This document shows, piece after piece, positions 36,253 through 46,706 of a DNA stretch of 64,000 bases (positions are counted from its first letter, which is position 1; every line of letters starts with the position of its first letter). The position numbers were made by a program, and so were the translations under genes. Under the pieces are notes generated by a model. The model was not told the origin of the DNA. It did not search any database and saw only the letters and a list, made by a program, of their open reading frames with translations. The stretch comes from Parvularculales bacterium (lineage in GTDB: Bacteria > Pseudomonadota > Alphaproteobacteria > JAPOUT01 > JBAJNM01). Location: contig JBAJNM010000002.1 in NCBI GenBank assembly GCA_036881865.1, positions 1 through 64,000 of the forward strand, given 5' to 3'.

Positions 36253-36324
36253 TTCAGATCTTTAAATATTGCCCGGGTATATATTGTTCGGGTGATTTCT
36301 CCTGATTGGAGATTAATGGAGTCC

Positions 36325-36351
36325 GGAGACCATAATGGGGGTCTTTTTTTC
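36325..36351 (+). terminator. Probable rho-independent terminator after lon
   Basis: AGACC (36327-36331) pairs with GGTCT (36340-36344) around an AT-rich loop and is followed by a run of seven T. The stem can be extended by G-U pairs. It is about 75 bp after the lon stop. The stem is short, so efficiency is uncertain. Confidence 0.55.
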
Positions 36352-36510
36352 CCTTTTGTTGCGTTTCGTGCTTTCAGAGAAGGCACTGCGCCAAATATCC
36401 CCACTTTTGGCGCATATTTATGAAAGAGACAGTTTATTGTGCTTCTGCTGGATATATGGAATAGAATAGGGTGGTTGAGTGATTCTCCTACAAAACTCTT
36501 GCTTTTGGGT

Positions 36511-36539
36511 TTGACGAGGTAGAATTGAGTAGATAGACT
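36511..36539 (+). promoter_or_regulatory. Candidate sigma-70 promoter of hupB
   Basis: TTGACG (36511-36516), a 17-bp spacer and TAGACT (36534-36539) match the -35/-10 consensus at 5/6 and 4/6. It is about 55 bp before the GTG of hupB. Confidence 0.4.
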
Positions 36540-36593
36540 CCACTGAGTCTGGGACATTAGGTCCATTTCCATAACTTGAGGGAAGGCGAGACA

Positions 36594-36869
36594 GTGAATA
36601 AAAATGATTTAATCTCAGCACTGGCTGAAAAAAACAATATTTCCAAAACCGATTCAGCAAAGCTGGTTGACAGTATGCTGGAAACTATTACGGGTTGCCT
36701 GAAATCAGGTGGTGAAGTGAGGCTGGTTGGCTTTGGTACGTTTTCCGTGACAAACCGTGCTGCTTCTAAAGGGCGTAATCCGAGGACGGGAGAGGTGATT
36801 GACATCAAAGCCTCTAAACAAGCTAAGTTCCGTGCCGGTAAGGCTCTCAAGGACTCCCTTAATCCTTAA
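36594..36869 (+). CDS. hupB: DNA-binding protein HU
   Basis: Small nucleoid protein of 91 aa, normal HU length. The helical dimerisation part (NKNDLISALAEKNNISKTDSAKLVDSML) is followed by the DNA-binding arm with VRLVGFGTFSVTNRAASKGRNPRTGE and the ISIKASKQ-like end VIDIKASKQAKFRAGKALKD. The start is GTG at 36594 behind GGGAAGG. An in-frame upstream extension is not family-like. HU after lon is a frequent order in Proteobacteria. HU compacts and bends DNA and assists replication and repair. Confidence 0.97.
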   Translation: MNKNDLISALAEKNNISKTDSAKLVDSMLETITGCLKSGGEVRLVGFGTFSVTNRAASKGRNPRTGEVIDIKASKQAKFRAGKALKDSLNP

Positions 36870-37002
36870 CGGTTCTTCTCTTTAGTATTTTGTGTAGATT
36901 CTTAACCGGAATCCTTACTGGAATCTTTGGGGCAGGGCTTTTCGTGTCAGATGGGAGCGTGGCATGTAATAGCGGCCCCGTGTGACGGCTTGTTATGGCA
37001 AC

Positions 37003-37078
37003 GGGCGGTTAGCTCAGCTGGGAGAGCATTCGGTTTACACCCGAAAGGTCGGCAGTTCGATCCTGTCACCGCCCACCA
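37003..37078 (+). tRNA. tRNA-Val(UAC)
   Basis: 76 nt with encoded CCA. Acceptor GGGCGGT pairs with ACCGCCC, D-arm TAGCTCAGCTGGGAGAGCA, anticodon stem-loop TTCGG-TTTACAC-CCGAA with anticodon TAC, and T-loop GTTCGATC. Confidence 0.98.
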
Positions 37079-37217
37079 TGGGTGTCCAGTCTATCGGCTA
37101 TTCAGTCTATATTGAACTACAGACGGAAGGACGGCCTGTTAATCCTATTAAGGATCTATCCGCTGACCAAGACTATCATAGATCTCATTATGCAAGACTT
37201 AGTCAGGAGGGCTTTAC

Positions 37218-37246
37218 TTGACAGAGCCACGGTTGGTTGCGTAAAT
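37218..37246 (+). promoter_or_regulatory. Candidate promoter of tRNA-Asp
   Basis: A perfect TTGACA (37218-37223), a 17-bp spacer and a weak -10 GTAAAT (37241-37246) stand 20 bp before the mature tRNA-Asp 5' end. The 187-bp gap between the tRNAs contains nothing else recognisable. Confidence 0.35.
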
Positions 37247-37265
37247 CCACTGCCGTCAACACTGT

Positions 37266-37343
<78 letters not shown>

Positions 37344-37477
37344 TGTCGGTATATATTTAAGCCAGACGTGTGCCATGCTTTATCGGTGCCTGCTTGATAT
37401 ATTCTAGGCTATGAAAAGATGTAGCGGGAGCGTATAGTGTGGTAGCGATTGAGTGAAAAAAACTGGCGGTTGAGATA

Positions 37478-37843
37478 ATGGCTGAACTTGTAGCCACCTA
37501 TTTTCCGATACTTGTCTTTATGGGTTTGGCGGCAGGAATTGGCCTCGCCTTGATGCTATCTGCCTTTTTTATAGCACCCAGTAAGCCGGACCCTGTAAAA
37601 CTTATGGCTTATGAATGTGGCTTTGACCCTTTTGATAATGCGCGCATGAAATTTGATGTGCGGTTTTATCTCGTAGCGCTCTTGTTTATTATTTTTGACC
37701 TTGAGGTTGCGTTCTTGTTTCCCTGGGCTGTTTCTCTTGGACATATAGGTATAGCGGGCTTTTGGTCTATGATGGTGTTTCTTGGCATTTTGATAGTTGG
37801 TTTTGCTTACGAGTGGAAGAAGGGGGCGTTGGAATGGGATTAA
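37478..37843 (+). CDS. nuoA: NADH-quinone oxidoreductase subunit A
   Basis: Membrane subunit of respiratory complex I, 121 aa with three transmembrane helices (about 8-30, 65-85, 92-112). The conserved loop [43 protein letters not shown], of which the Cys of YECGF and the Glu of DLEVAF are key residues, is complete. It opens a fourteen-gene nuo operon, 134 bp after tRNA-Asp, and overlaps nuoB by 10 nt. The promoter was not resolved in the gap 37344-37477. Confidence 0.98.
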   Translation: MAELVATYFPILVFMGLAAGIGLALMLSAFFIAPSKPDPVKLMAYECGFDPFDNARMKFDVRFYLVALLFIIFDLEVAFLFPWAVSLGHIGIAGFWSMMVFLGILIVGFAYEWKKGALEWD

Positions 37844-38388
37844 ATGAGGCAGGGCAGCCGGCAGGTGGGGTAGAGCTATCTGAAGATCGGATGACAACGG
37901 CGCTGTCTGATAATTTGGTGGATAATCTGGCAGACAGGGGCTTTTTTGTAACGGCCTCTGATGCGCTTATTAACTGGGCGCGCACGGGATCTTTGCATTG
38001 GATGACGTTTGGACTTGCTTGTTGCGCCATAGAGATGATGCAAAGTTCCATGCCGCGCTATGATCTGGAGCGTTTTGGTTTTGCACCGAGGGCGTCTCCG
38101 CGTCAATCTGACGTGATGATTGTAGCGGGCACATTGACCAATAAAATGGCACCGGCTTTGCGGCGGGTTTACGATCAAATGCCGGAGCCCCGTTACGTCA
38201 TCTCAATGGGGTCGTGCGCTAATGGAGGCGGATATTATCATTATTCTTACTCTGTGGTGCGGGGATGTGACCGTATTATCCCGGTAGATATTTACGTACC
38301 GGGGTGCCCTCCAACAGCCGAAGCACTGGTTTATGGGGTGATGCAGTTGCAAAAGAAGATACGTCGCACCGGCACTATTGACCGTTAA
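37834..38388 (+). CDS. nuoB: NADH-quinone oxidoreductase subunit B
   Basis: Peripheral-arm subunit carrying the terminal Fe-S cluster N2, 184 aa. The ligands are the adjacent cysteines of [11 protein letters not shown], the Cys of [11 protein letters not shown], and the Cys of [12 protein letters not shown]. The ATG at 37834 overlaps the end of nuoA and gives a normal N-terminus (MGLNEAGQ). The open frame extends further upstream but only through nuoA sequence in another frame. N2 passes electrons to quinone at the interface with NuoD and NuoH. Confidence 0.98.
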   Translation: MGLNEAGQPAGGVELSEDRMTTALSDNLVDNLADRGFFVTASDALINWARTGSLHWMTFGLACCAIEMMQSSMPRYDLERFGFAPRASPRQSDVMIVAGTLTNKMAPALRRVYDQMPEPRYVISMGSCANGGGYYHYSYSVVRGCDRIIPVDIYVPGCPPTAEALVYGVMQLQKKIRRTGTIDR

Positions 38389-38405
38389 CGGACAGGACAG
38401 AATTT

Positions 38406-38990
38406 ATGGATGAGGCGTTAAGAGAACTTGAGGAGCACCTCGTTAATGTTTTAGGGGAACGGATTACGCAACGGGAAATAAGGCATGGCGAATTGACCGC
38501 TGTTACTGAGGCATCTCATATTATGAGCGTACTTAAGTTTTTGCGGGACGATGGGATGTGTCGGTTTACGGTTCTGCTGGATATATGTGGTGTGGATTAT
38601 CCGGGTCGCCAACGACGTTTCGACATTGTCTATCATTTACTCAGCATGACCCGCAATTTAAGGATACGGATTAAATTGCCGGTTGGAGAAGGAACTATGG
38701 TTCCCAGTGTGTGTTCACTTTTTCCAACGGCAAACTGGTATGAGAGGGAGGCATTTGATTTGTATGGGGTGTTGTTTTCAAATCACCCTGATTTACGGCG
38801 TCTGCTGACGGATTATGGATTTGAGGGACATCCGTTGCGTAAGGATTTTCCCCTCACCGGTTATGTGGAAGTACGCTACGATGATGAACAAAAGCGGGTG
38901 GTGTATGGGCCGGTTAAATTAGCACAAGAATATAGAAACTTTGATTTCATGAGTCCCTGGGAAGGTATGGGGGGATCTATTGTCCGGTGA
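38406..38990 (+). CDS. nuoC: NADH-quinone oxidoreductase subunit C
   Basis: 30-kDa-type peripheral subunit, 194 aa, without cofactors. The family signature [19 protein letters not shown], followed by [21 protein letters not shown], is intact. It is a separate gene, not fused to nuoD as in enterobacteria, which is the alphaproteobacterial arrangement. The C-terminal stretch [18 protein letters not shown] is standard. It lies 17 nt after nuoB, with a 55-nt gap to nuoD. Confidence 0.97.
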   Translation: MDEALRELEEHLVNVLGERITQREIRHGELTAVTEASHIMSVLKFLRDDGMCRFTVLLDICGVDYPGRQRRFDIVYHLLSMTRNLRIRIKLPVGEGTMVPSVCSLFPTANWYEREAFDLYGVLFSNHPDLRRLLTDYGFEGHPLRKDFPLTGYVEVRYDDEQKRVVYGPVKLAQEYRNFDFMSPWEGMGGSIVR

Positions 38991-39045
38991 TGTGAAGAGC
39001 GGTGATGCCTCCCTGTTGTCCGGTCAGGATAAATAGATAGGCCCG

Positions 39046-40224
39046 ATGCAAGATACGGAACAGCGTACGTTCAGCATTAATTTTGGGCCTCAGCATCCTG
39101 CGGCTCATGGCGTGTTGCGTCTGGTGATGGAGTTAGACGGCGAGGTTGTTGAGAGAATAGACCCTCATATTGGCCTATTGCACCGCGGTACAGAAAAACT
39201 GATTGAACATAAGACGTATCTTCAGGCAGTACCATATTTTGATCGGCTTGATTATGTGGCCCCCATGAATCAAGAGCATGCATTTGCATTGGCTACAGAG
39301 CGGTTGTTGGGTATAACGCCACCCCCGCGGGGACAATATATAAGGGTGTTGTATAGCGAGATAGGGCGCTTGTTGAGTCATATACTCAACATTACGACAC
39401 AGGCGTTGGATGTGGGCTCTTTAACGCCGCCTCTATGGGGGTTTGAAGAGCGGGAAAAACTGATGGTATTTTACGAGCGTGCCAGTGGTTCCCGTATGCA
39501 TGCAGCGTATGTTCGCCCGGGAGGTGTTCATCAGGATTTGCCGCCGGATTTACTAGAGGATATTTACACCTTTTGTGATCCTTGCGAGCGAACGTTAGAT
39601 GACATTGAGGAATTGCTGACGGAGAACCGTATTTTCAAACAACGCAATGTGGATATTGGCATTGTCTCAGCGGTTGAAGCCGAAGCATGGGGTTTTTCAG
39701 GTGTCATGGTGCGGGGCTCCGGTTTGGCGTGGGATTTACGCCGCTCGCAACCTTATGAGTGCTATAATGAGTTGGATTTTGATGTTCCGGTCGGTAAAAA
39801 CGGCGACTGTTACGACCGCTATCTTGTGCGTGTGGAGGAATGTCGTCAGTCTCTAGGTATTATAAAGCAATGTATAGAGAAAATGCCGGGAGGGCCAGTT
39901 ACAACCCAAAACGGTAAAATTGCCCCTCCCTCCCGGTCTGAAATGAAGCAATCTATGGAATCTCTCATACATCACTTCAAATTATATACGGAGGGTTATC
40001 ATGTACCTGCCGGTGAAGTGTATGCTGCTGTAGAAGCGCCTAAAGGAGAGTTTGGCGTTTATTTGGTATCAGATGGAACCAATAAACCCTACCGGTGTAA
40101 AATTCGTGCACCTGGGTTTGCCCATCTGCAGGCTATGGATTTTTTGGGTAAGGGGCATTTACTGGCGGATGTCTCTGCTATATTGGGATCTCTGGACATT
40201 GTGTTTGGTGAAGTGGACCGCTAA
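39046..40224 (+). CDS. nuoD: NADH-quinone oxidoreductase subunit D
   Basis: 49-kDa-type subunit related to hydrogenase large subunits and forming the quinone pocket with NuoB, 392 aa. [21 protein letters not shown] contains the quinone-contacting His, followed by [30 protein letters not shown] and the C-terminal DIVFGEVDR that ends the family. Hydrogenase metal ligands are absent, as expected. Its stop overlaps the nuoE start by one base (TAATG), indicating translational coupling. Confidence 0.98.
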   Translation: MQDTEQRTFSINFGPQHPAAHGVLRLVMELDGEVVERIDPHIGLLHRGTEKLIEHKTYLQAVPYFDRLDYVAPMNQEHAFALATERLLGITPPPRGQYIRVLYSEIGRLLSHILNITTQALDVGSLTPPLWGFEEREKLMVFYERASGSRMHAAYVRPGGVHQDLPPDLLEDIYTFCDPCERTLDDIEELLTENRIFKQRNVDIGIVSAVEAEAWGFSGVMVRGSGLAWDLRRSQPYECYNELDFDVPVGKNGDCYDRYLVRVEECRQSLGIIKQCIEKMPGGPVTTQNGKIAPPSRSEMKQSMESLIHHFKLYTEGYHVPAGEVYAAVEAPKGEFGVYLVSDGTNKPYRCKIRAPGFAHLQAMDFLGKGHLLADVSAILGSLDIVFGEVDR

Positions 40225-40811
40225 TGGTTGTAAGGCGACTTGACCCTGTACAACCGGCAAGCTTTGAGTTTACGCCGGAAAATAAAGCATGGGCGAAAGA
40301 GCAATTAGATAAATATCCCAAGGGACGGGAGAGCAGTGTTGTTGTCCCTTTGTTATGGCGCGCTCAGAAACAACACAGAGGCTGGTTATCGGAACCTGCT
40401 ATTCGTTATGTGGCTGGTTTTTTGTCTATGTCGTACATCAGGGTTTATGAGGTCGCAACTTTTTATAGCATGTTTAGTTTGTCACCTGTAGGCGAGTATT
40501 TTGTACAACTGTGTGGCACGACGCCGTGCTGGTTGCGGGATACGGACACATTAAAAGACGCATGCCGTGAGGTGATAGGTCCGGAAAGGGCCGTCTCGGC
40601 AGACGGTAAGTTTAGCTGGTTGGAAGTGGAGTGCTTAGGGGCCTGTGTTAATGGACCGGTGGTACAAATCAACGATGACTATTATGAAGATCTTGACGGC
40701 AAAAAACTCACTGACATCTTGGTAGCATTGAGGCAAGGACAGGCTGTAGAGCCCGGGCCGCAAAGTGGACGTCATTCTTCTGAACCGGAACCAGAAGAGG
40801 AAAAAGTTTAA
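40224..40811 (+). CDS. nuoE: NADH-quinone oxidoreductase subunit E
   Basis: 24-kDa-type subunit of the NADH-dehydrogenase module, 195 aa, with a thioredoxin-like [2Fe-2S] domain (cluster N1a). The four cysteines are in [12 protein letters not shown] and [16 protein letters not shown]. The N-terminal helical part ([17 protein letters not shown]) is typical. The acidic C-terminal tail (EPEPEEEKV) is variable in the family. It overlaps nuoD and nuoF by one base each. Confidence 0.97.
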   Translation: MVVRRLDPVQPASFEFTPENKAWAKEQLDKYPKGRESSVVVPLLWRAQKQHRGWLSEPAIRYVAGFLSMSYIRVYEVATFYSMFSLSPVGEYFVQLCGTTPCWLRDTDTLKDACREVIGPERAVSADGKFSWLEVECLGACVNGPVVQINDDYYEDLDGKKLTDILVALRQGQAVEPGPQSGRHSSEPEPEEEKV

Positions 40812-42112
40812 TGCTATCGCAAGAAAACCGTATTTTTACCAATCTCTACGGGTTTGACGATTGGGGACTTAAAGGAGCGCAAGCACGTGGCGATTGGGAT
40901 AATACGTCTTACATTGTGGCTATGGGTTCTGAGCAGATTATTGATGCCGTCAAGGCATCCGGCTTGCGCGGGCGGGGCGGGGCAGGGTTCCCAACCGGTC
41001 TTAAGTGGTCATTTATGCCTAAGCAGACTGGAGAGCGGCCTCATTATCTGGTGGTGAATGCAGACGAGTCCGAGCCGGGTACCTGCAAAGATCGCGATAT
41101 CATGCGTCACGAGCCTCACAAACTGATTGAGGGGTGTCTGATTGCGGGCGCTACTATGAATGCTCACACGGGTTACATCTACATACGTGGTGAGTTTGTC
41201 CGTGAGCGTGAGATATTAGAGGCCGCCATCGCTCAAGCTTATGAAGCGGGTTTGTTAGGGGTGAATGCAGCAGAATCGGGGTTTCATTTTGACCTTTATG
41301 TGCACCACGGAGCCGGGGCTTATATTTGCGGTGAAGAGACAGCCCTTCTGGAAAGTCTGGAGGGCAAAAAAGGAATGCCCCGTATGAAACCGCCATTTCC
41401 GGCTAATGTAGGGCTTTATGGGTGTCCGACCACTGTCAATAATGTTGAGAGTATTGCAGTTGTGCCTACTATTTTGCGCCGGGGCAGCGAATGGTTTGCC
41501 AGCCTTGGACGTCCCAATAACACGGGCACCAAGATATTTTGTATCTCAGGTCATGTGAATAGGCCTTGCAATGTAGAAGAGGAGATGGGTATTCCCCTTA
41601 AATTGCTGATTGAAGAACACGCTGGCGGCGTGCGGGGTGGTTGGGATAATCTGTTGGCGGTTATTCCCGGAGGCTCATCAGTACCTTTATTGCCCAAGAG
41701 TATTTGCGACCATGTGTATATGGATTTTGACTCGTTAAGTGACGTTCAATCGGGTCTTGGTACAGCAGCAGTAATTGTGATGGATAAAAGTACGGATATT
41801 ATTAAGGCGGTTGCCCGCCTAGCTGCCTTCTATAAACATGAAAGTTGTGGTCAGTGTACGCCCTGCCGGGAGGGAACGGGTTGGATGTGGCGGGTTCTTG
41901 AGCGCATGGTGCGGGGTAAAGCTTCGGCATCGGAAATTGATTTGCTATTGGATGTCACCTATCAGGTAGAAGGGCATACGATTTGTGCTCTTGGAGATGC
42001 GGCTGCATGGCCGGTTCAGGGGTTAATCAGACATTTTCGTCCTGAGATTGAAGAAAGGATTGCAGTCCGTGGCGGGCAGGTTGAATCTAAACCTGCCCGG
42101 ACGGCGGAATAG
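40811..42112 (+). CDS. nuoF: NADH-quinone oxidoreductase subunit F
   Basis: 51-kDa-type subunit, the site of NADH oxidation, 433 aa. It binds NADH ([20 protein letters not shown]) and FMN ([18 protein letters not shown] and the [19 protein letters not shown] loop), and holds [4Fe-4S] cluster N3 through [14 protein letters not shown] plus a later Cys in [13 protein letters not shown]. All motifs are complete. Electrons go from FMN through N3 to NuoG. Confidence 0.98.
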   Translation: MLSQENRIFTNLYGFDDWGLKGAQARGDWDNTSYIVAMGSEQIIDAVKASGLRGRGGAGFPTGLKWSFMPKQTGERPHYLVVNADESEPGTCKDRDIMRHEPHKLIEGCLIAGATMNAHTGYIYIRGEFVREREILEAAIAQAYEAGLLGVNAAESGFHFDLYVHHGAGAYICGEETALLESLEGKKGMPRMKPPFPANVGLYGCPTTVNNVESIAVVPTILRRGSEWFASLGRPNNTGTKIFCISGHVNRPCNVEEEMGIPLKLLIEEHAGGVRGGWDNLLAVIPGGSSVPLLPKSICDHVYMDFDSLSDVQSGLGTAAVIVMDKSTDIIKAVARLAAFYKHESCGQCTPCREGTGWMWRVLERMVRGKASASEIDLLLDVTYQVEGHTICALGDAAAWPVQGLIRHFRPEIEERIAVRGGQVESKPARTAE

Positions 42113-42127
42113 AATGGTTGAGGGCTA

Positions 42128-44200
42128 ATGCCAAAACTTACCGTAGATGGCATAGAGGTTGAAGTTGCCGAAGGTGAGACGTTGCTTCACGCTTGTGAAG
42201 AGGCGGGCGCTGAGATACCCCGCTTTTGTTATCATGAACGTCTTTCGGTTGCCGGAAATTGCCGCATGTGTCTGGTGGAGGTTGAAAAATCCCCCAAGCC
42301 GATTGCCAGTTGCGCCATGCCTGTAGCAGACGGCATGGTGGTTCATACTAAAACGCCAACCGTTATTAAAGCCCGAAAGGGTGTGATGGAGTTTCTCCTG
42401 ATTAATCACCCCTTAGATTGCCCTATATGCGACCAAGGCGGTGAGTGTGATTTGCAAGATCAAGCCATGGCCTACGGCGTTGATACCAGCCGTTTTGGAG
42501 AAAACAAGCGAGCGGTAGAAGATAAATATATGGGACCCTTGGTCAAGACCATTATGACGCGCTGTATTCATTGTACACGATGTGTACGTTTTGTTGCTGA
42601 AGTGGGAGGAGTGGATGATTTGGGTGCTATAGGTCGTGGTGAGGATATGGAGATTTCCACGTGGCTGGAGAAATCCATCAACTCAGAGTTATCCGGCAAC
42701 ATTATCGACCTTTGCCCTGTGGGAGCACTTACGGCTAAGCCTTATGCGTTTACGGCACGGCCTTGGGAGCTGCGCAAGACGGAAACCATTGATGTCATGG
42801 ATGCAGCGGGTTCTAACATACGGATTGATGCCCGTGGCCGTGAGGTGATGCGTATTTTGCCCCGGGTCAATGATGAGGTAAATGAGGAGTGGATTTCTGA
42901 CAAAACCCGATTTGTATGGGATGGTTTGAAAAACCAGCGTCTTGACCAACCCTATGTGCGGGATGATGGTGTTTTGCGGCCCACCAGTTGGGGAGAGGCT
43001 TTTGAGCGGATTGCACATCATGCAGGGCGAGCGAAACCTGATGCCATTGCGGCTTTAGCGGGCGATATGGTATGTGGCGAGTCTGTTAAGGCGTTAAAAG
43101 ATCTGATGGTCGCTCTGGGTTCACCTCATCGGGATTGCCGTCAGGATGGTGCCAAAATTGGCGGTAACCGTGCCAATTATCTTTTTAATAGCACCATTGC
43201 CGGTATAGAAAAGGCAGATGCCTTGCTTTTAGTAGGTAGTAATCCCCGCTATGAAGCCCCTGTTATCAATGCGCGCCTTCGTAAGCGTTGGCGGTCCGGA
43301 CCCTTTCCCGTGAGCATTATCGGGGGGCCGTTTGATCTAACTTATGAGGCGAGTTTGTTGGGGGCCGGACCGGAAGCATTGGACTATGTAGTTTCCGGCA
43401 CACATTCTTTTTATGAAGTATTGAAGCGGGCCGAGCGCCCCATGATAATTTTAGGAATGGGTGCTCTGGCAAGAGCCGATGGAGCGGCCGTCTTTAATAA
43501 AGCAGTGGCCCTCGCTCATGAAACTGGCGTCATTAGTCAAGACTGGAACGGCTTTAATGTTCTGCATACGGCAGCGGGGCGGGTTACGGGCCTTGATTTA
43601 GGATTCTTACCGGGCGAAGGCGGGCGCGATACGCAACAGATTATTGCGGCTGCACAAGAGGGTGCTCTTGATCTGGTTTATCTGCTAGGCGTTGATGAAA
43701 TTGACATGGAGGATTTTGACAAGACGTTTGTGATTTATCAAGGCAGTCATGGTGACAGAGGCGCCCATGGGGCAGATGTTATACTGCCAGGGGTTGCCTA
43801 TACGGAAAAAGATGCCATCTGGGTAAACACTGAGGGCCGCGTTCAATATGGTAAACGTGCTGTTTCTCCCCCGGGAGAGGCGCGCGAAGACTGGCGTATC
43901 CTCCGTACCTTATCTGAGGTTCTGGGGCATAAATTGCCTTATGACACACAGGCATCACTACGAGATTCTATAATTGAGGATGCCCCTCATTTTGCTTTTG
44001 ACGGGATTATTACAACACCGGAGCATCCCGTTCAGCCGATTCCTGACACAATCACCGCGTCAGGGTTAGAGCCTTTTGTGTCCCCCATAGTGGATTTTTA
44101 TTTTACTAACCCTATAGCGCGGGCCAGTGTAACGATGTCTGAATGTAGCAGGGTTGCTCTAGAAGTGCTGCAGGACGAACAGCGCAAGACGGCGCTTTAA
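42128..44200 (+). CDS. nuoG: NADH-quinone oxidoreductase subunit G
   Basis: 75-kDa-type Fe-S subunit, 690 aa. The N-terminal ferredoxin domain binds [2Fe-2S] N1b (CRMCLVEVEKSPKPIASC). Cluster N5 uses His plus cysteines in HPLDCPICDQGGECDLQ, and N4 uses CIHCTRCVRF with the later CPVGALT. The large C-terminal molybdopterin-like domain lacks a molybdenum site, as in all complex I. The length fits the alphaproteobacterial and mitochondrial form and is shorter than the E. coli protein. It lies 15 nt after nuoF and 3 nt before nuoH. Confidence 0.98.
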   Translation: MPKLTVDGIEVEVAEGETLLHACEEAGAEIPRFCYHERLSVAGNCRMCLVEVEKSPKPIASCAMPVADGMVVHTKTPTVIKARKGVMEFLLINHPLDCPICDQGGECDLQDQAMAYGVDTSRFGENKRAVEDKYMGPLVKTIMTRCIHCTRCVRFVAEVGGVDDLGAIGRGEDMEISTWLEKSINSELSGNIIDLCPVGALTAKPYAFTARPWELRKTETIDVMDAAGSNIRIDARGREVMRILPRVNDEVNEEWISDKTRFVWDGLKNQRLDQPYVRDDGVLRPTSWGEAFERIAHHAGRAKPDAIAALAGDMVCGESVKALKDLMVALGSPHRDCRQDGAKIGGNRANYLFNSTIAGIEKADALLLVGSNPRYEAPVINARLRKRWRSGPFPVSIIGGPFDLTYEASLLGAGPEALDYVVSGTHSFYEVLKRAERPMIILGMGALARADGAAVFNKAVALAHETGVISQDWNGFNVLHTAAGRVTGLDLGFLPGEGGRDTQQIIAAAQEGALDLVYLLGVDEIDMEDFDKTFVIYQGSHGDRGAHGADVILPGVAYTEKDAIWVNTEGRVQYGKRAVSPPGEAREDWRILRTLSEVLGHKLPYDTQASLRDSIIEDAPHFAFDGIITTPEHPVQPIPDTITASGLEPFVSPIVDFYFTNPIARASVTMSECSRVALEVLQDEQRKTAL

Positions 44201-44203
44201 TCT

Positions 44204-45214
44204 ATGATTGAATTCTGGACAGAATATGGCTTGCCATTAGTTTGGACGATTATTCACAGTCTGGCTGTGGTTGTTGTCTTGTTAGTGTCGTTAGCCTTTG
44301 TTATGTATGCTGACCGTAAAATATGGGCGGCGGTTCAGATGCGGCGTGGGCCTAATGTTGTAGGGCCATGGGGGTTGCTGCAATCTTTTGCTGATCTTCT
44401 CAAATATGTCTTTAAGGAAGTCGTTATTCCGTCCAGAGCCAACAGAGGGGTCTTTTTGTTGGCCCCTTTTGTTACGTTCTTTCTGGCCATAAGCGCCTGG
44501 GCAGTTATCCCCGCTAATGACGGATGGGCTGTGGCCGATATCAATGTAGGCGTACTTTATATATTCGCTATTTCATCCCTATCCGTTTACGGCATTATTA
44601 TGGGGGGTTGGGCATCCAATTCAAAGTATCCCTTTTTGGGAGCTTTGCGGTCGGCAGCGCAGATGGTGTCTTATGAAGTATCAATCGGCTTTGTTATTAT
44701 CACTGTGTTGTTATGTGCAGGGTCATTAAACTTATCCGAAATTGTGCTGGCACAAAAAAACGTCTGGTTTTTTATTCCTCTCTTTCCAATGTTCATTGTG
44801 TTTTTTATTTCGGCTCTGGCAGAGACCAACCGTCCACCTTTTGACTTGCCTGAAGCCGAATCAGAACTTGTCGCAGGCTTTATGGTTGAATACTCCTCAA
44901 CGCCATTTCTACTATTTATGATCGGAGAACTCGCTAACGTCATTTTAATGTGCGCCCTGGGAACTATTTTGTTTCTGGGGGGTTGGTTGCCACCCGTAGA
45001 TATAGCTCCCTTTAATTGGTTATCCGGGGTGGGGTGGTTCTTTTTAAAGGTCATCTTTCTGTTTTTTATGATATCTATGGTAAAGGCCATCGTGCCCCGA
45101 TATCGTTATGACCAGCTGATGCGTTTGGGGTGGAAGGTATTTTTACCCTTAACGTTATTTTATGTCATCGCTACGGCAGGTGTATTAGTTTTCTTTGATA
45201 TTCTACCGGCGTAA
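44204..45214 (+). CDS. nuoH: NADH-quinone oxidoreductase subunit H
   Basis: Membrane subunit that closes the quinone channel, 336 aa with about eight helices. Conserved segments are [34 protein letters not shown] and the charged loop [26 protein letters not shown], which couples quinone reduction to proton pumping, and the C-terminal [17 protein letters not shown]. Nothing is missing relative to family. Confidence 0.98.
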   Translation: MIEFWTEYGLPLVWTIIHSLAVVVVLLVSLAFVMYADRKIWAAVQMRRGPNVVGPWGLLQSFADLLKYVFKEVVIPSRANRGVFLLAPFVTFFLAISAWAVIPANDGWAVADINVGVLYIFAISSLSVYGIIMGGWASNSKYPFLGALRSAAQMVSYEVSIGFVIITVLLCAGSLNLSEIVLAQKNVWFFIPLFPMFIVFFISALAETNRPPFDLPEAESELVAGFMVEYSSTPFLLFMIGELANVILMCALGTILFLGGWLPPVDIAPFNWLSGVGWFFLKVIFLFFMISMVKAIVPRYRYDQLMRLGWKVFLPLTLFYVIATAGVLVFFDILPA

Positions 45215-45260
45215 AGATCAAAATAGTGAGTAGGGTAGCAACAATGAAAGATACAAATAA

Positions 45261-45752
45261 ATGCTATCTATAGTGCGTGTTATAAAACCTCTGTTGCTTA
45301 AAGAATTCTGGGGTGCTTTGGCATTAGGGTTGCGCTATTTTGTGCAACCTAAGGCTACTCTTAATTATCCACATGAAAAAGGGCCGCTCTCGCCGCGTTT
45401 TAGAGGCGAGCATGCTCTACGGCGTTATCCTAACGGAGAAGAACGCTGTATTGCCTGTAAATTGTGTGAAGCCATTTGCCCTGCTCAGGCGATTACTATA
45501 GAAGCAGCGCCACGTAATGAAGACGGAACGCGTCGTACTATCCGGTATGACATTGATATGGTTAAATGTATTTATTGTGGTTTTTGTCAGGAGGCCTGTC
45601 CGGTAGATGCTATTGTAGAAGGGCCTAATTTTGAGTTTGCTGTTGAAACACGTGAGGAACTTCTCTACGACAAGGAGCGATTGTTGGACAATGGTGATCG
45701 CTGGGAGCGCTCTATTGCCGAAAATTTAGCCAAAGACGCACCATATCGGTAG
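45261..45752 (+). CDS. nuoI: NADH-quinone oxidoreductase subunit I
   Basis: TYKY-type ferredoxin-like subunit, 163 aa, with clusters N6a and N6b. The two binding motifs are [16 protein letters not shown] and [16 protein letters not shown], both with complete CxxCxxCxxxCP. The N-terminal amphipathic part ([20 protein letters not shown]) attaches it to the membrane arm. A 46-nt gap separates it from nuoH. Confidence 0.98.
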   Translation: MLSIVRVIKPLLLKEFWGALALGLRYFVQPKATLNYPHEKGPLSPRFRGEHALRRYPNGEERCIACKLCEAICPAQAITIEAAPRNEDGTRRTIRYDIDMVKCIYCGFCQEACPVDAIVEGPNFEFAVETREELLYDKERLLDNGDRWERSIAENLAKDAPYR

Positions 45753-45774
45753 AATTATCGCGAGGGGATTTGGT

Positions 45775-46389
45775 GTGATCATTTACGAACTGGCCTTTTA
45801 TGTATTTTCCACCGTAGTGGTGGGGTCAGGCTTTATGGTGATTGCCGCACGTAATCCGGTGCATTCCGTTCTTTTCCTTATTATGGCGTTTTTCAGCGCG
45901 GCGGGGTTATTTATTTTAGCAGGCGCGGAGTTTTTAGCATTTATTTTGATTGTAGTTTACGTAGGGGCTGTTGCGGTCTTGTTTTTGTTTGTTGTCATGA
46001 TGTTGGATGTTGACTTTGCTAAACTAAAACGAGGATTCTTGCAATACCTACCGACAGGCAGTCTTGTGGGCATTATTTTGCTGGTTGAACTTGTTTTGGT
46101 GCTAGGAAGTTGGGGGGTGCGTCCAGAAACTTTGTCGGGTATCGCTACGCCTGTACCTGAACCGGCAACGTTGACAAACACTGAAGCGATTGGTGCGATC
46201 CTCTATACAAATTACATATATTTTTTTCAAGCGGCGGGTCTTATTTTGCTGGTTGCTATGATTGGTGCCATCACCCTTACCCTGCGCCACAGAGACCGGG
46301 TGCGTCGGCAAGTAATATATGAACAGGTTGCCCGAAAACCTAAAGAGGCGGTTGCACTCAAAAACATAAAACCCGGGGATGGTGTTTGA
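45775..46389 (+). CDS. nuoJ: NADH-quinone oxidoreductase subunit J
   Basis: Hydrophobic subunit of the membrane arm, 204 aa with five helices. NPVHSVLFLIMAFFSAAGLFIL and the third helix FLAFILIVVYVGAVAVLFLFVVMML, where the functional pi-bulge lies, are well conserved. The start is GTG at 45775 with GAGGGGATTTG before it. The hydrophilic C-terminus (RRQVIYEQVARKPKEAV) is typical for Alphaproteobacteria. Confidence 0.97.
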   Translation: MIIYELAFYVFSTVVVGSGFMVIAARNPVHSVLFLIMAFFSAAGLFILAGAEFLAFILIVVYVGAVAVLFLFVVMMLDVDFAKLKRGFLQYLPTGSLVGIILLVELVLVLGSWGVRPETLSGIATPVPEPATLTNTEAIGAILYTNYIYFFQAAGLILLVAMIGAITLTLRHRDRVRRQVIYEQVARKPKEAVALKNIKPGDGV

Positions 46390-46392
46390 ATC

Positions 46393-46701
46393 ATGCTTGT
46401 AGGGTTAGGACATTTTCTTACTGTTGGAGCTATTCTTTTTGCTCTTGGCATTTTTGGTATTTTTCTTAATCGAAAAAACGTCCTTATTATTTTGATGTCG
46501 ATCGAGCTAATAATGCTGGCAGTGAATATCAATCTGGTAGCTTTTTCGGCCGCTCTGGGAGATTTAACCGGACAGATATTTGCACTCTTAGCCCTCACGG
46601 TAGCCGCCGCAGAAGCGGCGATTGGTCTGGCCATTTTGGTGACCTATTTCCGCAACCGCGGCACTATTGCCGTGGAAGATATTAATCTTATGAAGGGGTA
46701 A
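46393..46701 (+). CDS. nuoK: NADH-quinone oxidoreductase subunit K
   Basis: Three-helix membrane subunit (ND4L type), 102 aa. The channel glutamates are in [17 protein letters not shown] and in [17 protein letters not shown], both at the expected places in helices 2 and 3. It starts 3 nt after nuoJ and stops 5 nt before nuoL. Confidence 0.97.
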   Translation: MLVGLGHFLTVGAILFALGIFGIFLNRKNVLIILMSIELIMLAVNINLVAFSAALGDLTGQIFALLALTVAAAEAAIGLAILVTYFRNRGTIAVEDINLMKG

Positions 46702-46706
46702 CAAGA

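Larger units (their letters stand above)
36253..36593 (+). other. 341-bp intergenic region between lon and hupB
   Basis: No coding sequence is supportable here. It holds the probable lon terminator (36325-36351) and a sigma-70-like promoter for hupB (36511-36539). The remaining AT-rich middle part (about 36352-36510) shows nothing recognisable. Confidence 0.6.
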